Origin: JALONO01 sp038209965
GTDB taxonomy: Bacteria; Bacteroidota; Bacteroidia; Cytophagales; Thermoflexibacteraceae
Assembly (NCBI GenBank): GCA_038209965.1
Contig: JBBQXF010000006.1
Coordinates: 13,756 to 77,755 of the forward strand
Direction: 5' to 3'
DNA: 64,000 nucleotides
Shown here piece by piece: positions 49,932-58,266 of this stretch. Under the pieces are notes generated by a model. The model saw only the letters and a list, made by a program, of their open reading frames with translations, had not been told where the DNA came from and ran no database searches. A program made the position numbers and the translations under genes. Each line of letters starts with the position of its first letter. Positions within the stretch are counted from its first letter, which is position 1.

Positions 49932-51410
49932 ATGAATCAAACCAGCAATGAACTCGTGCTCTTTTTTGGGCGTTTTCACCCACTCTTGGTCCACCTGCCC
50001 ATTGGCTTCCTGGTAGTAGCCGCCCTAATGGAAGTATTTGCCTTGTTCAAACGTTTTGCGGCCCTCAAACAGGCCACCGAGTTTGTTTTGTTCTTGGCGG
50101 CGGGAGCATCGGTACTGGCCGCCCTGTTCGGTTACTTTCTTTCCCTCAGTGGTGGTTATGACCAAGACTTGTTGGCCAAGCACCAATGGCTCGGGCTGGC
50201 CGTGGCCGGGCTGGCTGTAGTGGCCTACGTGGCCAAAGCCCGAAAAAACCAGTGGGTATATGCGCCCTCGTTGATGGCGGGCTGTGTGGCGCTCACCTTG
50301 GCCGGGCACTTTGGCGGCGAACTGACCCACGGCTCCACTTACCTCACCGAATATATGCCGGCCACGGTGCGAAATCTGGTTGGCCTGCCCCCCAAGGCCG
50401 AAACAACCATGGCGGTCACTGCCGCCCCTTCCGACCCCAATCAGGCGGTGGTGTTTGCCCACGTAGTGCAGCCGATCCTAAAAAACAAGTGCGAAAATTG
50501 CCACAATGCCAACAAACAGAAAGGGGCTTTGCGCATGGACAGCTACGATTACCTGAGCAAAGGCGGCGAAAACGGCCCTGTGTTCGCCAAGGGCAAATCG
50601 GTGGACAGCGAGATGATCAAGCGGTGCCAGTTGCCCGAGGACAACGACGACCACATGCCCCCCAAAGGCAAACCCCAGTTGACCAAAGAAGAACTGGCCA
50701 TTTTGGCTTGGTGGATCGATCAAGGCGGCAGCGCTGACCAGAAACTGGCCGACCTGCCCAAAACGCCAGCAGTGGAAACGGCCCTCAAAACGGTGGGGTT
50801 CACCTTGGCCAGTGCCACCATTGCGGGAGTGGCCCCCCGCCGCGCCGAAAGCGAGGTTTACCAAAAAAAGCTCCCCGCCGCCGATGCCACTGCCTTGCTA
50901 AAACTAAAAGCCCTGGGGATTTTGGCCCAGCCAGTTGCCGAGGGCAGCAGCCTGATCCGGATCCAGGCGGGCGCCACCCCACTAAAGGGCCTGGGAACAG
51001 TATTTGGCGACCAACAACTGGCTTTGCTCGCCCCTTTGGCCCAAAACATCGTTTGGCTGGATCTGGGCAGCACCCAAGTGACCGACAAGGGGATGGCCCA
51101 GTTGGTTTCCTTCCCCCACTTGGTGCGGCTGCACTTACAAAAAACGGCCGTGACCGATGCCGGGCTGGCCCACTTGGCCAAACTCCCACATTTGGAATAC
51201 CTCAACCTTTACGGGACTGCCGTGACCGATGCTGGTATTGGTCAACTGGCCCCGCTCCAACACCTCCATTCGCTCTATCTGTGGCAAACCAAGGTGTCAA
51301 TGGCGGGCGCCAAGGCCCTGCGTGACAAGATCCCCCGGATCAACATTGACCAAGGTTTTCAAGCCCCCGACAGTGTGCGCACCAAACCCGAAGAAAAAAA
51401 GAAAGTGTGA
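49932..51410 (+). CDS. membrane cytochrome c / leucine-rich-repeat fusion
   Basis: 492 residues from the ATG at 49932 (MNQTSNELVLFFGRFHPLLV). Order of parts: an N-terminal DUF2231-like membrane domain with four spans (FHPLLVHLPIGFLVVAALME; FVLFLAAGASVLAALFGYFL; WLGLAVAGLAVVAYVA; LMAGCVALTLAGHFGGE); a planctomycete-type cytochrome c domain with the heme site CENCHN, MPPKGKPQLTKEELAILAWW and a distal Met; an Ala-rich spacer; and five leucine-rich repeats (VWLDLGSTQVTDKGMAQLVS, VRLHLQKTAVTDAGLAHLA, LEYLNLYGTAVTDAGI, LHSLYLWQTKVSMAGA). It would put heme and repeats in the periplasm. This layout is known to me from annotations of marine Bacteroidota and Planctomycetes; the function is unknown. Confidence 0.87.
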   Translation: MNQTSNELVLFFGRFHPLLVHLPIGFLVVAALMEVFALFKRFAALKQATEFVLFLAAGASVLAALFGYFLSLSGGYDQDLLAKHQWLGLAVAGLAVVAYVAKARKNQWVYAPSLMAGCVALTLAGHFGGELTHGSTYLTEYMPATVRNLVGLPPKAETTMAVTAAPSDPNQAVVFAHVVQPILKNKCENCHNANKQKGALRMDSYDYLSKGGENGPVFAKGKSVDSEMIKRCQLPEDNDDHMPPKGKPQLTKEELAILAWWIDQGGSADQKLADLPKTPAVETALKTVGFTLASATIAGVAPRRAESEVYQKKLPAADATALLKLKALGILAQPVAEGSSLIRIQAGATPLKGLGTVFGDQQLALLAPLAQNIVWLDLGSTQVTDKGMAQLVSFPHLVRLHLQKTAVTDAGLAHLAKLPHLEYLNLYGTAVTDAGIGQLAPLQHLHSLYLWQTKVSMAGAKALRDKIPRINIDQGFQAPDSVRTKPEEKKKV

Positions 51411-51496
51411 TCGCGTGGGCCGCTGTTTGTCCACCCCCAAAATGGGGACGCGGCTTGGCCTGTTCCGGCTTCACCGAGGGCATTGGCTGGACTGAA

Positions 51497-52930
51497 TTAG
51501 TTCCACCCGCCACCCAAGGCCCGGTATATATTGACCTTGGCGTGCAACTGTTGCCTTTTGATCTCGATCAGTTCAAATCTTGATTCTAGGGCATCGCGCT
51601 GCGTCAACAATACTTCCATATAGTCGGCCCGGGCAGATTTGAAAAGGTTGATCGAGATATCGATCGACTCGGTAAGTGCTTGCACCTGAGATGATTTCAG
51701 ATCGTAACTGCTCTTTAGGTTGCCAATATTTGCGAGCTGGTTGGCCACTTCCAGGTAGGCCCCCAAAATGGTCTGCTCGTAGCTGTAAACGGCCTGGATC
51801 TGTCTGGCGTTGGCCGTCAGGTAAGCTGCCCTTATCGCGTTCCGGTTGATGAGCGGGGCAAATAGCTGTCCACCCAATGCGTACATGAGCGATTGGGGCG
51901 TTTGCAAGAGAAATTTGGGATCAAATGCCCGATACCCCAACCCGGCGGTAATGAACAAAGAGGGATAGAAATTGGCTTTGGCCGACTTTACGTCCAGCTT
52001 GGTCGCTATTAGCTCTTGTTCGGCTTGCCTAATATCGGGGCGGTTTGCTAAAAGTTGCGACGGCACACCCACTTGAATGCTATCCAAAGTTAAGTTGGCA
52101 AACGTCTGAGAGTTCCTTAAAACGGGCTGGGGAAACCTCCCCACCAAAAAATTGATCCGGTTCTCGGTCTCGGTAATTTCTTGGCTGATATAAAACTGGC
52201 GGCTTTGGTTTTTGAGTACTTCTGCCTCAAACCGCTTCACGGCCAGCTCGGTGGCTTTGGCGGAACTTTTTTGCAACTTTACGATTTCCAAGGCATTTTG
52301 TTGAATTTCAATATTGGTTCTCAATATGCCCAAAAGGTTGTCCAGCGCCATTAATTCGTAATATTGGTTGGCGATTTCGGCAATTAGGTACGTCACCATG
52401 AAATTTTTCCCTTCCATGCTCGATAAATACTTGGCCGCCGCCGCCGATTTGGCATTGCGCAACTTTTTCCAGATATCGACCTCCCATGAAAGGTTGACCC
52501 CCAGTGAATAATTGGGCAAGGGATCGGGAAAATTTTTACCGGGCCTTATTTCGGTGCTGATATCATTGGCACCTTGACTGGTATATTCCCCGACCTTTTC
52601 AACGCCAGCCCCAGTGCCCGCCGCCACAAAAGGCAGGTAGGCGCCTTTTCTCCCCAATACCTCGTTTTTGGCAATATTAATTGCCTGCAAGGTTATGTTG
52701 AGTTCCTGATTATTGCCCAATGCTGAATCAACTAGGGCAATTAAATTGGGATCGGTAAAGTAACCTTTCCATTTGATTTTCGCATTGTTGAGGGTATCTG
52801 TCGAGTTGTAATAACCCGATGGGACTGACGCATTCTCTACTCTCTGAGTTAGCGTTGGCAAAGCACAACTTGCGCAAAAAAGCGAAACACAAGCGATCCC
52901 AAAATATTTACCTATTGTTTTACTGAGCAT
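51497..52930 (-). CDS. efflux outer-membrane channel, TolC/OprM (NodT) family
   Basis: 477-residue lipoprotein (LFCASCALPTL). Two OEP repeats of coiled coil and beta strands: SLGVNLSWEVDIWKKLRNAK (the DLWGKLR-type signature), LIAEIANQYYELMALDNLL, LLANRPDIRQAEQELIATKL and VRAAYLTANARQ-like helices. It forms the outer-membrane exit of the three-part pump. Its start overlaps the end of the pump gene by 11 bases, so the two are translationally coupled. Confidence 0.95.
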   Translation of the reverse strand: MLSKTIGKYFGIACVSLFCASCALPTLTQRVENASVPSGYYNSTDTLNNAKIKWKGYFTDPNLIALVDSALGNNQELNITLQAINIAKNEVLGRKGAYLPFVAAGTGAGVEKVGEYTSQGANDISTEIRPGKNFPDPLPNYSLGVNLSWEVDIWKKLRNAKSAAAAKYLSSMEGKNFMVTYLIAEIANQYYELMALDNLLGILRTNIEIQQNALEIVKLQKSSAKATELAVKRFEAEVLKNQSRQFYISQEITETENRINFLVGRFPQPVLRNSQTFANLTLDSIQVGVPSQLLANRPDIRQAEQELIATKLDVKSAKANFYPSLFITAGLGYRAFDPKFLLQTPQSLMYALGGQLFAPLINRNAIRAAYLTANARQIQAVYSYEQTILGAYLEVANQLANIGNLKSSYDLKSSQVQALTESIDISINLFKSARADYMEVLLTQRDALESRFELIEIKRQQLHAKVNIYRALGGGWN

Positions 52931-55900
52931 TTTCTTCGCTTTGTGGGGTTTGTGGAAAAGTATCTATTTGATGGACAAAAGCTTCTGATAGGGGACTATC
53001 ATCCTCATTTTTAATCAATTTTCGGCCTAAAGCCCATGAACCAAAAATGTAGTACAAACCTGGTACAATGACTACCCCGAAAATCGTTCCGAACAGCATT
53101 CCCCCCAGCGCAGATGACCCGATGGTACGGTTTCCGATGGCCCCCGCGCCGTGCGCATAGACCAAGGGAATCAAGCCGGCAATAAAGGCGAACGAGGTCA
53201 TCAGGATGGGCCTGAAACGGACTTTGGCCCCTTCAATGGCGGCTTCCAGGATCGTTGCTCCCTGTTGTTGCTTTTGCACCGCAAACTCAACGATCAGTAC
53301 GGCATTTTTGCCCAACAAGCCAACCAACATGACCAAGCCCACCTGGGCATAAATATCATTGGCCAGCCCCATTCCCTTAATGAACAGAAACGAACCAAAT
53401 ACACCTGCCGGCAATGAGAACAGCACAGCCAGCGGGATGATGAAGCTTTCATATTGTGCCGCCAAGACGAAATAAACAAAGATCAGCACGACAATGAAGA
53501 TGTAAATGGCCTCGTTTCCGCGCCTGGTCTCATCATACGAAAGTGCCGCCCAGTCGATGTCAAAGCCGTTGGGCAAAGTCTTGGCCGCTACTTCTTTGAT
53601 CGCTTGAATGGCTTCGCCACTGCTGTATCCTTTGGCGGGCACACCACTGATCGCGGCTGTTTTGTACATATTGTAGCGGTTGATTTCGTTGGCCCCTTGG
53701 GTCTTTTTGATTTTCATGAATGCCGACAAGGGTACCATTTCACCCCGATCGTTTTTCACGTACAGGTTCATGACATCGGTTGGAAGCTTTCTAAATTCTG
53801 GGGCGGCCTGCACAAATACTTTAAAGAAACGTTGGTATTTGATAAAACCCAGTTCATAAGTACTTCCCACAAAGATCGAGAGCGTGTTCATCGCATTGCC
53901 AATGGTTACCCCTTTTTGCATGGCCGATTGATTGTCAATATCAATCTCATACTGTGGGTAATTGGCACTAAAAAACGTAAACAACCCAGTCAATTCTTTG
54001 CGTTCGCTCAACTCGTGCATAAATTCATTTTTCACTGTTTCCAATTGGGTCAGATTGTCGCTGGTGGTTTTGTCCAATAACTGCAATGCAAACCCACCGG
54101 CGGCCCCAAATCCGGGCACTGCCGGGGGGTTAAAAAATTCAATGGTTGCCCCAGGAATCGAGTTCGCTTTTTCTTCCAATTCAACAATTATTTCGCTGGC
54201 ATTGTGTTTCCGATCCGACCAAGGTTTTAAGTTGATCAAGCAAGTGCCCGCGTTTGATCCCCTGCCCTCCGTCAATACCTCATAGCCGGCGATCGAGGAA
54301 ACTGATTTCACGCCGTCCACTTCCCTGATCATTTCAACAAATTGGTTGGATATGTCATTGGTCCTTTCTAGGGTCGAGCCGGGTGGTGTCTGGATAATGG
54401 CATAAAGCATCCCTTGATCCTCACTTGGAATGAACCCGGAAGGCAAGTTGTTGTTGACCGCAATTATACCTACGACAAAAACGATGGTTAGGCCGACCGT
54501 TATGAGCCAACGGTGCGCGATCAACCTCAACAGCCAAACATACTTGTCGGTGAGTTTTTCAAATCCTTTATTGAAACCATCAATAAACCGGTTTAGCAAA
54601 GTTCGTTTCCTTGCTTTTCCGTGGTTGTTCCTCAAGATCATGGCACAAAGTACCGGTGTTACCGTAAGCGCCACAATCCCAGATAGGACGATTGAGGAGG
54701 CCATGGTAATAGAAAACTGCCGGTAAAAAGTGCCCACGGGGCCCGTCATAAACGATACCGGAACAAACACTGAAACCATGAGCAGGGTGATGGCGACAAT
54801 CGCCCCGCTGATCTCGCCAATGACCTTTCTGACCGCATTGTAGGGCGAGAGGTGTTCCTCTTCCATCTTGGTGTGCACCGCCTCCACGACCACAATGGCA
54901 TCGTCGACCACAATACCAATGGCCAACACGAGTGCAAACAGGGTGACCATGTTGATGGTTAGCCCGAAAATTTTTATGAAGAAAAAGGCACCGATCAATG
55001 ATATGGGAACTGCGAGCGTTGGAATAAGAGTAGAGCGCCAGTCCCCCAGAAAAATAAATACCACGAGTGCGACCAAGACGAAGGCATCTCTCAAGGTATG
55101 AACGACATTGTCTATTGAGGCATCGAGAAAGGTGGAAACATCATAACTGATCTCATATTCCATTCCAGCGGGAAATGAGGATTTCAACTCTTCTAATTTG
55201 GCTTTTACTTTTTCTACTACTTCGCTGGCATTGCTGCCATACGTTTGTTTTAGTACAATGGCTGCGGAAGGGCTTCCATTCATACTAGAATAAATATCAT
55301 AATACTCACTGCCCAAAGATACCGATGCAATGTCTTTCAATCGGAGCATTTCACCGTCGGGCGTGGATTTGATGATCACATCTTCATACTGTTTGGGGTC
55401 ATTAAATCGGTCAGAATAGGTCAAGACATACTCCAGCGATTGGGCCTCTTTGCCATCTCCCCGGCCTATCCGGCCTGGCTTACCGATGATACTTTGATCA
55501 CTGAGTGCCGCCAAAACTTCATCGGGAGAAACACTGTAAGCGCGCATCCGATCGGGATTTAGCCAGATCCGCATGGAATATTGACGGCTGCCCAATATCC
55601 TTACTTGGCCGATCCCATTGATCCGTTGTAGCTCGGGCACCATGTTGATACCTGCATAATTGAACAGGTATTTCATGTTGGCATTTTTATCCTTGCTGTA
55701 AAGATTGATGTACATCAGCATACTCGGGATCACGGGCGTAATGATCACGCCTTCCCGCTGCACCAAGATCGGCAACCGGTTGGTAACTTGTTGGACACGG
55801 TTAGAAACTTGGACCAGCGCTTGATTGATGTCCGTGCCTGGGTTGAAAACCACTTGGATGTTGGCTTCTCCAGCGCTGGTTGCATCGGAAGTCATGTATC

Positions 55901-56126
55901 TCATGCCCCATGCCCCATTGATTGACTGCTCCAATGGAATGATCACCGACTCGGTCAGGGATTTGGCATTGGCCCCCGGATAAGAGGCGCTCACCATCAC
56001 TACGGGAGGCGCCACTTCGGGAAACTGGGAGGTGGGCAGTTGGTTGATCGACAGTGCGCCGACAAATAGTATAACAAGCGATATTACTATTGACAGTACT
56101 GGCCGCTGAATGAATTTACTAAACAT
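52920..56126 (-). CDS. RND efflux pump, HAE1/AcrB type
   Basis: 1068 residues from the ATG at 56126 (MFSKFIQRPVLSIVISLVIL); the frame upstream to 56192 lacks family similarity. Full AcrB-like architecture: 12 membrane spans in two halves with large periplasmic loops, NQLPTSQFPEVAPPVVMVSA, YPGANAKSLTESVIIPLEQS, GWGMRYMTSD, LALAIGIVVDDAIVVVEAV-type span 4 carrying the two proton-relay Asp residues, FIPSEDQGMLYAIIQTPPGS, and the C-terminal GLLGKNAVLIVEFA. Drug or organic-molecule export driven by protons; the exact substrates are open. Confidence 0.96.
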   Translation of the reverse strand: MFSKFIQRPVLSIVISLVILFVGALSINQLPTSQFPEVAPPVVMVSASYPGANAKSLTESVIIPLEQSINGAWGMRYMTSDATSAGEANIQVVFNPGTDINQALVQVSNRVQQVTNRLPILVQREGVIITPVIPSMLMYINLYSKDKNANMKYLFNYAGINMVPELQRINGIGQVRILGSRQYSMRIWLNPDRMRAYSVSPDEVLAALSDQSIIGKPGRIGRGDGKEAQSLEYVLTYSDRFNDPKQYEDVIIKSTPDGEMLRLKDIASVSLGSEYYDIYSSMNGSPSAAIVLKQTYGSNASEVVEKVKAKLEELKSSFPAGMEYEISYDVSTFLDASIDNVVHTLRDAFVLVALVVFIFLGDWRSTLIPTLAVPISLIGAFFFIKIFGLTINMVTLFALVLAIGIVVDDAIVVVEAVHTKMEEEHLSPYNAVRKVIGEISGAIVAITLLMVSVFVPVSFMTGPVGTFYRQFSITMASSIVLSGIVALTVTPVLCAMILRNNHGKARKRTLLNRFIDGFNKGFEKLTDKYVWLLRLIAHRWLITVGLTIVFVVGIIAVNNNLPSGFIPSEDQGMLYAIIQTPPGSTLERTNDISNQFVEMIREVDGVKSVSSIAGYEVLTEGRGSNAGTCLINLKPWSDRKHNASEIIVELEEKANSIPGATIEFFNPPAVPGFGAAGGFALQLLDKTTSDNLTQLETVKNEFMHELSERKELTGLFTFFSANYPQYEIDIDNQSAMQKGVTIGNAMNTLSIFVGSTYELGFIKYQRFFKVFVQAAPEFRKLPTDVMNLYVKNDRGEMVPLSAFMKIKKTQGANEINRYNMYKTAAISGVPAKGYSSGEAIQAIKEVAAKTLPNGFDIDWAALSYDETRRGNEAIYIFIVVLIFVYFVLAAQYESFIIPLAVLFSLPAGVFGSFLFIKGMGLANDIYAQVGLVMLVGLLGKNAVLIVEFAVQKQQQGATILEAAIEGAKVRFRPILMTSFAFIAGLIPLVYAHGAGAIGNRTIGSSALGGMLFGTIFGVVIVPGLYYIFGSWALGRKLIKNEDDSPLSEAFVHQIDTFPQTPQSEENAQ

Positions 56127-56263
56127 AATTTTATTTGGGTGCGTTACGTGGAGAACCAGATAATCTTTTTGAACCTTTAAATTGGCAACCACAACGTTGC
56201 GGGCTTCAACTTAAAAGCTGTGCGAGGGCACACTGAGCGTTTTCCTCCTAGATTTTTGAGTAA

Positions 56264-57346
56264 CTACTCGACAAATACGCTGAGTTCAGAAAGAACTTTT
56301 GCTGGATCCCTATACTCATAGACAATCTTATTGTCGTCTTTTACTTTTCGGATACCTTCCAGTAGTATTTTGTCGGTTGCGGCCAAACCTTTTTTGACGA
56401 CGTACAAGTGCGAAATTTCGGAAGCTACTTCGATTTCCCGCGTATGAACCACATTGTCTTTGTCCACCACGAAAACAAACTTTTTCTCCAACACTTCAAA
56501 CGTGGCTTTTTGCGGAATAATGAGTGCCCCTTTTAGTGCAATGTTCATTTGAACGTTGCCCGTTTCGCCATGCCGCAACAGTCCTTTGGGATTGGGAAAG
56601 GTAGCCCGGAAAGCGATTGTGCCCGTTTCGTTATTAAAGTCTGCTTCAATCGTTTTCACTACGCCATTATACTCAAACAATTGGTTATTGGCCATTAGTA
56701 GGCTCACTTTGCTCAAATTCTCTTCGGTGGCATTCATTTTATAATTCAAATATTCCGCCTCTGGAACGTTGAAGTAAACCCACATTTCACTGTTGTCAGA
56801 TAGCGTGGTCAGCAGGTCTCCCTCGTTGACAAGACTTCCCAACCTGACTTGAAACCGGTTCATTATTCCATCAAAAGGGGCTCTTATTTCGGTAAACTGC
56901 AAATGGGCATTTGCCAATGAAAGCTCAGCTTTTGCTTTGTCCAACTTGGCTTTGGCCAAAGCCAGTTCATTGGGGGACACTACATTTTTGTCGGTCAGCT
57001 GCTTAGTATTTTGGTACTCGAGCTCCACAAAATTAACCTCTGCTTGCGCCTTTTGAAATTCGGCCTCATAAATTGTTGGTAGTATTTTAAACATTAATTG
57101 CCCTTTTTTTACAAATTTGCCTTCGTCAGTGTATGTATTTTGAAGGTAGCCTTTCTCGATTACGCGCATCTCGATGTGTTGGATGGCCTTAATCTGGCAC
57201 ACGTAATTTCTAACAACCAACGTGTCGCGCTTCAGGGGCGAGGTAACCAGAAACTTAACTTTTTCTTCTTCTTCGGCTTTTTCTGAATGGCAACCGCTAC
57301 CAAAAAGCACAGCGGTAAGACCCAGAAAAATAAAATAATTTTTCAT
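56264..57346 (-). CDS. RND efflux periplasmic adaptor (HlyD/MFP family)
   Basis: 360-residue lipoprotein (LFGSGCHSEK). Adaptor domains in order: barrel-sandwich part with VRNYVCQIKAIQHIEMR and VIEKGYLQNTYTDEGKFVKK, an alpha hairpin (KAQAEVNFVELEYQNTKQLT), IRAPFDGIMNRFQVRLGSLV, the beta-barrel MANNQLFEYNGVVKTIEAD, and FRHGETGNVQMNIAL-type membrane-proximal part. It bridges pump and channel. First gene of the adaptor-pump-channel operon; 137 bp separate it from the pump start. A ~70-bp tandem repeat lies upstream. Confidence 0.95.
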   Translation of the reverse strand: MKNYFIFLGLTAVLFGSGCHSEKAEEEEKVKFLVTSPLKRDTLVVRNYVCQIKAIQHIEMRVIEKGYLQNTYTDEGKFVKKGQLMFKILPTIYEAEFQKAQAEVNFVELEYQNTKQLTDKNVVSPNELALAKAKLDKAKAELSLANAHLQFTEIRAPFDGIMNRFQVRLGSLVNEGDLLTTLSDNSEMWVYFNVPEAEYLNYKMNATEENLSKVSLLMANNQLFEYNGVVKTIEADFNNETGTIAFRATFPNPKGLLRHGETGNVQMNIALKGALIIPQKATFEVLEKKFVFVVDKDNVVHTREIEVASEISHLYVVKKGLAATDKILLEGIRKVKDDNKIVYEYRDPAKVLSELSVFVE

Positions 57347-58266
57347 AGATACACAAATGTTAAAAAATAGTACGACCCAGTTTAAATTCCATACGGCGAA
57401 AAGCGAAAGAAATTTCTCTAAAAAATTCTCGAGATTGGTCCTCGTGGTGTTAAAAAAATTGATGTAAACTCAGAACCTACGGACTGTAAACATACTGCCC
57501 GGATTAATCCTCGCAGTGTTAAAAAATTGAAGCAAGTTCAAAACTTAAGACATTTAGTGAATACGCGGCTTGAATTGATCCTCGAAGTGTTAAAAAATTG
57601 AATCAAACTCAGAACCTTACAGCATTTGGCAAATACGCGCTCCAGTCAATCGAGCTGCAATCTAGGGGATAATACGGTAACTTAGATCAAAGGTTTATGT
57701 AAAGCGCAAATATTTCTTTTAAACATTGTTATAGCTTATACAGCTACCGCAATAATTTAGCGTTCAAATGTTCCCATTTAATAGCACCGTAAAGGGCCCG
57801 GGCTTACTCCAACCACCACAGAACAGGGCTTTGTTTAAGCCTAGTACTGATATAAACACTGCCAAATTCGGTTTTAGGGATAAATTCTGTTCATAGACTG
57901 CTAACCTTCCACCCTTACCCCGCGCACCGTAGCAATAGTAAGTACCTAGATTAAACAACCAATGAGTGCTCAAAGTTTGAATTTGCCAATACTGTGTGTT
58001 AAATTGTTAAAAATCAACGATTTAATTTAATTTAGATTTAATTAAAAATTGACAGCCTGCCATTGATACGGTGCTGGTGTTAATTTTCACCTGTCCGATT
58101 ACTCCCGGTTTAGTGTTTTGCCCAGTGAGTGCTTCGCAATGTTGGAAGGCTGGCGGTTCAGCCTCCCCATATTCATCTTTCAACAGCTTGATCGCCATGG
58201 ACAAAGGGTTATGCGTATTTTTTCGCCATCTATTGTAATCAACGCCAAAAAAATGCAGTCCAGCCC
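57347..58266. other. gene-poor stretch between the efflux operon and valS
   Basis: Holds the tandem repeat (57431-57642), the AT-rich leader of the efflux operon, and two short minus-strand frames (57764-57973 and 58022-58204) whose coding status is doubtful. The second follows valS directly and starts MAIKLLKDEYGEAEPPAF from an ATG at 58198. I see no promoter pair. Confidence 0.45.
57431..57642. repeat. three-copy ~70-bp tandem repeat upstream of the efflux operon
   Basis: Copies begin at about 57431, 57501 and 57571. Each has TCCTCGNRGTGTTAAAAAA then TTGA, with the TCCTCG cores at 57439, 57508 and 57579 (periods 69 and 71). The second half of each copy (AACTCAGAACCTTAC, GCATTTGGCAAATACGCG in copy 3) varies more. 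No spacer-like unique segments, so it is not a CRISPR array. Confidence 0.85.

Noticed and set aside
57431..57642. Possible CRISPR array
   Set aside because: The repeats are contiguous and diverge along the second half instead of alternating with unique spacers, and no cas gene is near.
58022..58204. Small frame after valS as a confident gene
   Set aside because: It could be translated (ATG at 58198), but nothing supports it beyond an open frame, so it is only mentioned in the gap entry.
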